From positions 124,001-188,000 of the forward strand of contig JAAVTG010000289.1 in NCBI GenBank assembly GCA_011947345.1: DNA of 64,000 nt, read 5' to 3'. Shown here one piece after another: positions 56,755 through 64,000 of the stretch (positions within the stretch are counted from its first letter, which is position 1; every line of letters starts with the position of its first letter). The position numbers were made by a program, and so were the translations under genes. The notes below the pieces were generated by a model. The model was not told where the DNA came from. It did not search any database and saw only the letters and a program-made list of their open reading frames with translations. Source of the DNA: Phytophthora quininea. Taxonomy: Eukaryota; Oomycota; Peronosporomycetes; Peronosporales; Peronosporaceae.

Positions 56755-58105
56755 CTACATAATCATTGCCTGCTGAATGAGCTCACTTTGAGTCTTCAAC
56801 GTGCAACCGTACATCATCTTGCTAAGACCATCCAGGACAAAGGCTCGTGTTGTCTCGACATCTTTTGCTTGAGCGGTCAAGTTAGGTTGGACTTCTGAGT
56901 AGATGCGCAAATAGCTCCGCACTATCACTTGATGCCCTGGAGCAGTCGAAATGATCGTCCATGATGGAGAACGAAACTGAAGACCCTCGGTCTGCAGCAT
57001 GATCGAGTCCGCTTTCGCTAGAACGACTCGGTCCTGTTCTTCAAATTTACGCGAGAAATGACTCCCGTCTACCATAATATCGCTGCTTTGGCCGCGCAGC
57101 TTCATCACAAAGTTTTTTCCAACGAGTTCGGTTTAACCCCGCGTAACTACAAGGCACATCAACTTTAGTAAAATATCTAGAACTGCTTCAAAGCAAACCA
57201 ATTGCCCTTACGTAGCGATAACGTTTGTCTGGAATTTCATGCAGCGTCTTGAGGTCTTTCCACAAGATCACGCATGCCTCTTGAATCGAGCATGCAACGG
57301 GTGTCACCGTTTCGATCTCAATCATCTTGCCATACTGCGTATTGCAATTGACGCTCATCCTTGCTGCCACTAAACAGGGTTGATCCCACGTAAAAACCGC
57401 TTCCGAATCGTCGTACAAACGCTCGACACGCTGCTCCAATTGCCTCATGGTCCTCGAGCTGTGATCAAGCGTTGCGAGTGGACGATAAAGTGGGGTTGCG
57501 TTCTCAAATATTAAATTCATGCCCTGTGCCACAGAAGCAAAAGCGTTTAACTTCATGCAAACGAATTCTATCAGCAGCATTCTTACCTCGATAACACTTT
57601 TTCTTTCCAGCGCGGCACGCAAAGATTCACATAACTTCTTCTGGTTGGCCACGACAGCTTTCAGCCTGCGGTTTGTCTTCTCGGATTGCTGTCGCCTCAC
57701 AAACTGAGCGACCGCTCTTTCGTACCCTTCAGATCTCACCATGCCGCTCGCGGCGGTGTGACTGGCATCGGAGTTCTCCACCGCTGCAGCGTACCTAGCA
57801 CGCGTGAGCCACGCGAGGTGTGCCTGGAGTACGATCACTTGCTCGCGCAACGCAACTGCTTCTGCTCTCTTCTTTTGCAATTGACGCGTAGACGAACTGG
57901 CGAATGACTTGATGCGTCGCTTACTTGGTTTGGCTTGGGCCTCCTGTCGCGTAAGCACTGTCGAATGGTTTAATTGGCCTTCGCTTGCGCTGCTGCTGTC
58001 CCCAGTGGATGCGTCCTCCAGACCACCTACGCTGTCACAGGCATCGATCAGTGCCAGAGCTTCCTGCACAACGACGGGGTCATCGACATCTCCTAGAAAA
58101 CTCAT
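56755..58105 (-). CDS. M96-like bZIP/START-type protein
   Basis: Three exons (58105-57587, 57523-57212, 57146-56755) and one base added at A6 57113-57118 give 407 residues. The N-terminus MSFLGDVDDPVVVQEALALI, a Ser-rich stretch and a basic-leucine coiled coil (RQLQKKRAEAVALREQVIVL, NRRLKAVVANQKKLCESLRA) match the oomycete family annotated as M96 mating-specific or bZIP/START proteins. The C-terminal half (RKFEEQDRVVLAKADSIMLQ, TEGLQFRSPSWTIISTAPGH) matches its conserved START-like part. This family is large and expanded in Phytophthora; individual members are mostly uncharacterised. Probable transcription-related or lipid-sensing role. It is a strong marker of an oomycete genome. Confidence 0.8.
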
Positions 58106-59043
58106 GTCTGCGACTGACGCTCAGGATAAGAATCACTAGTAAAAACAGTGTTGATGGTGCCAGGTTCTGTTTATGGTGCAATCTCTCTATACAAGAACAT
58201 TTACATTATAATAGACTCTATTGAAGAGCCACGAACGCGTGCGCAATGCGAGTAGAACGACCATGTCCACATGCATATTGACTGTGGACGACCAACACCA
58301 ATCGATAATAATTTATATTTGCTGATGTATTATTGCTGTGTTTCTTACCTGCTCCTTAGCTAAGATGTGCTTCAGAGTACATCGGAGTTTCTCGATCGGG
58401 CAAATACAGCAACAGATAGAATGCAACTACCAGACAAAGCTCGCTGTCAGGTGACGTAAAACGAGCATGCATGATGAAGCATGATCCACAGTAACTCGCT
58501 TCTACTTTAAATCTTTGCAAATCTTTAAAATAAAAAGGATATGACTGTCGGAGAGCTGGAAGATGGCAGTTACAATCTGTCGGAATGCCGTCAATAGCAC
58601 TAGGACTCAGCATTTCCCAATTTCTTTTCTTCACTAGTATTTCTGGCGCCCGAGAAATTCCTTTCATACATAGATCAAGAAGAATGAATGTCAAAATTAC
58701 GTGTTTCGATGTCAAGAAGCGATAACACCAACTCCAGTGACATGTTGTCGTTAATCTCCCAGTCCCTCTGGCCTAAATCACCCGACATGTCCCATACATC
58801 GCCCGTATTCCCTTCTTTTTGCATCTTTTGTGTCTGAATAGCGACCGCCTGATATGCACAAAGGGGAAAAGAGTTAATTGATGCTGAAGGCAATGCCTCA
58901 TTTCACAAAGCCATAACTGAACTGACATACTACAGTATGAAGTTAACGTCTGCCTTAGAGGTCAAAGTGGTATGCAACCAGCAATATACACGAATCTTTG
59001 GCAACTTCAGAAGTACACTTCCTTTGCTTAACCACGTGATTTT
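58106..59043. other. gene-poor AT-richer region
   Basis: About 940 bases with two overlapping minus-strand open stretches (58675-58893 and 58356-58715) that could be pieces of one decayed gene: one holds NMSLELVLSLLDIETRNFDI, the other a Cys-containing hydrophobic stretch. Neither has a recognisable domain, and no reliable splice joins them. I treat them as unsupported. Confidence 0.4.
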
Positions 59044-59238
59044 CTATTTCTTCACTTTGATGACATCCCATCCGTCTTCTTCCAGTTGATCCTGGCTGAG
59101 AAGATTGTTTGGTACACCAGGAGTAAACTTGACACCGGACAAACTAAGCGAAGCAATCACTTGCGGCTTATTTTCATTCTTCACTCGAACTTTCACATCA
59201 CTGATTCTTGCCTGTACTTGACGGTTTTTCCTTGGCAC
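59044..59238 (-). mobile_element. Ty1/Copia retrotransposon fragment
   Basis: A 64-codon open piece ending at a stop has LSLSGVKFTPGVPNNLLSQD, then LEEDGWDV. This matches the protease-to-GAG-pre-integrase stretch of Copia polyproteins (pattern Leu-x-Asn-Leu-Leu-Ser-x-x-x-Leu). No integrase or RT follows within range, so it is a short remnant. The next open piece (59283-59528, minus) is not recognised. Confidence 0.6.
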
Positions 59239-59528
59239 AAAAGTTGGATGTAGCTTTCATTGATCTCGGTGCAATGCGCACATTACTCGCAACGTGGCAG
59301 GAACTTGTAAAAGCAATCTTGATCCACACAGAGTTTATAGTGGATGTTATTATTCTCCCCAATTGTTCCACGGCCGTTTAGGCCAATCACACACACAGTC
59401 CCTAAGGGCCCATAGGACGTGTAGTAGTCGTCGACATTAGTATTTTGACTGGAGTGGTAATTATACGTGAAATTACGTGACACACTTTCGCACTTTCGTT
59501 CCTGAAATAGGATCAGCCACCAACACAT

Positions 59529-61517
59529 TCACACGATTGCTCTAAAATAACATCAGCAAGACGTTCGCTCAATCCAGAATCGCGGAGAAATACTCTTATC
59601 GACACAGGGAGCACAAAGCTTCGCTGTGTACATTGTTCAACCAGAAATGGTTTACTTTGCCATCATGAAACAGGAACACATGGGAAAATTCTCATCAGCG
59701 ACGCATCTGACGATCATCAAGGCTGCAAATAAGCAACAATGAGACAACTACTTCCCCATGACTACCCCGTCAGCCACATCAGAGTGTTCGCCGGTGTACG
59801 TATGACCAATATCCACGAGTACAGACATTCAGACAAAATCATTATCCTTGTATTTGTTCTGTGGGATGGAAGTATTGTACGATCGTTCAAGTAAAACGTA
59901 TGCAAGCTGCTAGTCTATTTTACCCGCAGCGGAACCACATCTATGAATGCCCACAGTATCCAGTACAAACACTGACACGATTATCGACGACGCGGGGATT
60001 TTTCCCCTCTTAACGCGATTAGAGTAGCCGAAGATGAATTACCCAAGAATTGTTAGAGCAAATAGTTTGCCGCCCCCTCGAACTGTATTCTTTACGAAAC
60101 TGATTGGCCACATAGGTAACGCGTTGTGTGACTCTCGAGCGATGATATCGGTGGTCAGTAGAAAATGAAACCCGTAGCAACTCGAGATAGTAGATTTACG
60201 AGCAGCGCTCGATGGACCACCAAAGCTTGTATGACCCCCAACGTCACCAAAGGTGTCTTCGTTACACACGTCCAGCAAACTCAGTAGCATCGCCACGCAA
60301 CTGGGAGAAATTTCAGCGAAATTTCAGTGAGCCTTGCCAGGCTGTTGATGAACATCACCAAGCGATATAATTTGAAATATCACCTCGGAAATTGTATGAT
60401 CTTGAGCAGACGTACGCGAACGCAATACTGGGTGGGTCCGCAGTACATTACAAGAATGGTTTGGTTGCGCATCACACGGTCGACGAATGGGCTTGTGATG
60501 CAGCAGCACGTGAGGGAAGCGGTCGAGGTTCTTCCAGTAGACTCAGTCGCTCGTGGACGGCGGTTGTGGCTTTTGTTTCAATCTTAGGTGTCTCGAGAGT
60601 TCTCCCATTGAACCGGACGTTGTTGTACCAGCTAGGGAGCCCCAACCTGGACAAGACGTGGTCTTGGCTGTCGTTGAAGTCAATAATAAACGGGATGAAA
60701 GTATTAAATTCATCGATTCAACTCTGGGGCAAACCTAATGAGAAATATATTTAGAACATGCTTTTGACCACACGCTAATACTCGTAGATTATTCTGGGTG
60801 GAGAATCACTGCGAATTATTTTGCTGTTCATTCGTGTTTCCCTGTATATGATTGGCAAAAATAACATATTATTGTGTTAAACCCGGTAGTTGATAAATGA
60901 GCTACGTATTAACTATGGTAGAAAATCCACCCTGCTTTGTTAAACATAACAACAGTGCTAGCTTTTGAGGGGGGTGACACAATAGGGTTAAAATAAGAGA
61001 AACCCGGAATTATTTACAGATGGTGTTGATTGCACGATATATTAAAGGAAAGAATACTTAGAATGTAGGGAAGTTAGAACCTGTACTAAAAGAAGATATG
61101 TACAGAGATAGATTCATAATCCTGATAAATACGAGGATAAAAGTGGACACGGTAAAGAAAGTAGAAATGATAGTGAAATTTAGAGAAAAATAAAGTTGAA
61201 GATCAATATAATTTAACAGGCTGCTCGTAAAAAAACACCCAACTCCAAAAGAAGCGTGACGAAATACGAGCGGGGATTGACAAATGTTCCTCTATTCCCG
61301 CTCAGGAGCTGCGGAGACTTGTTGGTTAGGCTGCAGATGGACTAAGTGATTGCACCGAACAACAAGAAGCTGGAGATAGACGTGAATACCACGGATGAAG
61401 GTGGAATTCCGCAATGGTGTATTTCATAGCCAAGACCACGGGCTGGGGTTATTCCGATTAGCCAGACCTGCAGCCTCTAACACGCGTACATAACCTCGCA
61501 AGACTCGCCGCTGTACA
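59529..61517. other. retroelement debris and unassigned sequence
   Basis: About 2 kb of AT-rich sequence with many stops. Short coding-like islands occur at 60039-60296 (minus), 60392-60754 (plus, with VVEVNNKRDESIKFIDSTLG) and 61230-61380 (plus, Lys/Arg-rich and broken by one stop). None can be assigned firmly, but their mix with retroelement pieces suggests decayed transposons. Confidence 0.4.
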
Positions 61518-62504
61518 TTATGGTATCTGCGTACACCACTGCGATAGAGCTGTGCATCTGATAACCGAACTGCAGTCAAACTCGTCGGAATATCTCAGCA
61601 CTAAGCCTCTTAATCGATCTCCAAAGTTCATTTGAAATCCAGCATCGAGAGTCTCATACACGAGACAACCCAAAACATTCACTACTTTATCATCCGCTAG
61701 AGAATTGTTTTTGGCCTCGGCCTCACCTGAATGTTGCTGAGCCAATTGTTCAAACCACCTGTCGAGGTCGACGCCAATCGACTGCAGAGTAGTTCGTCCT
61801 AGCAACAGTCCTTCTTCAGATGCACCCAGGACCAGGCATTCGATACCTGTCAGCTCAAGCGAGCCAGCGACCGTCACAATCTGGAGGTAGATGTGGATTT
61901 TTTCGATGCAAAGCTTCGTACTGCCACCAGTGGCGGTGGAGCTGATCGGAGGCTCTATGCCCTCGATAGGCAGATCTGATATCAAGTCTCTTAGTTCTTT
62001 ATTCACCGGCCGGCCGATAGTATTGGCGTCCGACCCAGTGTCGGTGTTGAACGTCATATCCAACACCCCGTCAATCAATGGAATCCTAAATGCCGGTCCG
62101 CCATCTGCGATAATGTATTCGTCACGCTATGCTTAACGGTTGCGCTTCTCACGCAGGTTTTTCGCCATATCGGCTATCTACTCGGCAACAGTGGCGGAGC
62201 CTGCTCAGGTCGACTTTCAAAATCTCAGAGCTTGCAACGCTATTGCATGCGTTGGCGACCGCCTTTGTCTTTGGTAGGGCCCCCACCGATAATACCGAAT
62301 ACAAGCCATTGTCCTCAATCAATCGGTCGAATGTCATACGTTGCTGGCAATACGTGTGTCGACGCCTATCTCCGCGAAGTCTATCTCAAATGCCTTGCAA
62401 ATAGCTGCATGACATCAGGGACCCGATCGTTCATAATCCACCCAATTTTCGCTTCATCTATCTTACCAAAATGCCGTCCGTCACGCCGGCGGCATCCTGC
62501 TTAA
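61518..62504 (-). mobile_element. Ty3/Gypsy-like retroelement remnant with aspartic protease
   Basis: The open piece 61518-62078 contains FNTDTGSDANTI, the Asp-Thr-Gly catalytic site of a retropepsin, followed by the strand LVLGASEEGLLLGRTTLQSI and GVDLDRWF, the usual flap and C-terminal Leu-Gly-Arg motif. A separate in-phase-broken piece upstream (62149-62337, with LPKTKAVANACNSVA) looks like the linker before the protease. No reverse transcriptase or integrase follows to the left, and stops interrupt the rest, so the element is defective. Confidence 0.6.
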
Positions 62505-63208
62505 GATGTTGTGAACGACGTGCTCCGAAAAGCGTGGTACAATCGTGGAGGTGAAGCTCCGGGTTTCGGCTGCTTGAACTTCGTTCATGACGCAACACTG
62601 CTCCAGCACCTAGGTCTCATTCTGTCTCTTCCGCTGGAAGAAGGTCGTGATCGACACATGGCTCCACACTTTCAAGCTGGAACTCGGGTCACCTCGAAAA
62701 TGGGCTATAACACTACCATCCTGACATCGCCATCGGAGTTGTATACGTAATCGTCTCATGCGCGGCATGTTGTTGCAATGCTTGTAGTTGTCAAAGAATT
62801 CTATATGACGTTTGTGCGCTAGTGAAAATTGCTAAGTGAAATGCTGAGACGTCAGCCTAGTAATACTCCGTCGCGCTACTCATATATGTTGGCTCGGATT
62901 CGTGCATATCCCCTCAAAATGCTATTTTTTTTTACCATATTTTGGTATCCGATGTCAAAATTTGGGCGCATTTTCATAGCCTTTAGGCCCTCATTCGGGC
63001 GCAATGCTGTCTTCATTTGTATTTGACTTTTATACAAGGTGTGCCTGTGTTCAACCGATAGTGAAGTTCTGATAATAAAACTCGGAGAAAGTAGAGTTTT
63101 GAGATAGAAAAACACGGTCGTAACACCCCAAGTGAGAGAGACGAGATTTTTGACCGTTCTTGTATGCACCCCAATTATACAACTCATGTACTGAAAACAT
63201 TATCACCC
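62505..63208. other. AT-rich sequence, no gene seen
   Basis: About 700 bases with short open stretches only. It lies upstream of the Gypsy remnant and may hold its leader or gag region, but I see no intact motif. Confidence 0.35.
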
Positions 63209-63400
63209 ACGTTTTCATACACGGGTACACGATGGTGACATTCTCAATTAACTGAGACATGCACATCTACCAATCAGCGATCAGTAAGAATAACACCCCG
63301 GTTGAACTAAAAACTTGGGAGACTACGTTTTCATATACGAACACGGTGATGATAGTCAGCAGTGATTAGACAGACCCACCAGCCAATCAGCGTTCAGTAA
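63209..63400. repeat. imperfect direct repeat, two copies
   Basis: Copy one spans 63209-63290 and copy two 63325-63400. Both start with ACGTTTTCATA followed by an ACACG(G)TG-type stretch, and both end with CCAATCAGCG(A/T)TCAGTAA. The middle parts differ in sequence and length. The period is about 116 bases. Such tandem imperfect units are common in untranslated or terminal parts of transposons; no boundary to the element can be set. Confidence 0.65.
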
Positions 63401-64000
63401 AGCCAGTTATGGCAGTTATAGCGTTCGCCCGATGCAACAAAAATTGCTGAGAAAAATATGTCGATTTAAGGTGAACATGCTGGTGGGACTGAAGTAAGAA
63501 TGGAAGGTACACTAGATTACAATAAAACCCGCAATGTTGACCAGTGCTATTGTTTTTAGGCTGATCCTAGAGTCCATGTTTTCAAATAGGTTTAGGTATC
63601 ACGAAAACGTAAAACTATGTTGCCGTTATTGTTTGGCCTGGTTTTCATGTTAGGGGGAAAAAGGCACCGAACAATGACGAAAAAATATCAGTGACTGACC
63701 ATGTTTCGACCATGTTTGCAAGCATGGACAATAAGTTTTGACAGGACCACAAGAAAAACCAAGACTGACGGCGCGCCGGGATTGTTGGCATTGCGAGTCT
63801 ATCATCTTACCTATAGGAAAGTATCCACTTCAACAGCGACATGTCACGACATGGGCAATACATGGACAAACACTGATGCATCACTTCGGAACTGAAGAGA
63901 TTATCATTCTTTCTTTGCTAGAGACCTCTGCGTTGTCGCTCAAGGCCAGCATAGCGCACAATATGTCCCAGCGGCGACGCAGAAGACCTAGCTTGGTGTT
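63401..64000. other. right-hand edge, no gene seen
   Basis: About 600 bases after the direct repeat with only short open stretches, the longest 63701-63895 (plus), which lacks recognisable motifs. Probably more transposon-derived sequence cut by the window edge. Confidence 0.35.

Noticed and set aside
1..64000. tRNA, rRNA, CRISPR arrays and bacterial-type operons
   Set aside because: No cloverleaf, repeat-spacer pattern or Shine-Dalgarno-linked gene clusters were found by eye.

Overview
The window looks like nuclear DNA of an oomycete, most probably Phytophthora or a close relative. Genes are compact, on both strands, and interrupted by short GT-AG introns (about 55-90 bp). The gene content is eukaryotic: Mot1/BTAF1, Pus10, a p24 cargo receptor, dolichyl-diphosphatase, CaMKK-like and TKL kinases. 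Family traits also point to oomycetes, including an M96-like bZIP/START-type protein and a receptor-like 7TM protein fused to a TKL kinase. No bacterial operons, tRNA, rRNA or CRISPR were seen.

Layout. 0-13.5 kb: FAD monooxygenase (-), galactokinase (+), an RNA12/Yme2-like gene (-), a 7TM-TKL kinase (-), a PLP decarboxylase-like enzyme (+) and an unusually long p24 protein (-). 13.5-25.4 kb: ARM-repeat fragment (+), nucleotidyltransferase (+), Rdx/SelW-like protein (+), CaMKK-like kinase (-), Rogdi-like protein (-), TPR protein (+), polytopic membrane protein (-). 25.5-28.4 kb: a reverse-transcriptase-domain gene (-) with the features of the cellular rvt family; this is the most notable gene here. 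28.4-38.3 kb: Tyr/Gly-rich membrane protein (-), CDP-diacylglycerol synthase (+), small membrane protein (-), LRR protein (-), a 2-kb gene-free spacer, PX protein (+), dolichyl-diphosphatase (-). 38.3-58.1 kb: Mot1/BTAF1 (+), Pus10 (-), four-LIM/two-SH3 protein (+), MLF-like protein (+), Nma111-type HtrA protease (+), PHD-IQ-TPR protein (+), M96-like protein (-). 58.1-64 kb: AT-richer, gene-poor sequence with Copia and Gypsy retroelement fragments and an imperfect direct repeat.

Most longer genes are broken by isolated one-base shifts, mainly in short homopolymers. Reading across each shift restores conserved family sequence, and for the genes where I totalled the exons it also gives a length divisible by three. 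I read these as consensus errors of the assembly, not decay. CDS spans below therefore cover whole genes, introns and shifts included.

The genes do not form one pathway. They are mostly housekeeping: galactose entry (galactokinase), phospholipid and dolichol metabolism, secretory traffic (p24), transcription (Mot1), RNA modification (Pus10), protease quality control and signalling. All functional calls come from reading sequence motifs; no database search was run.
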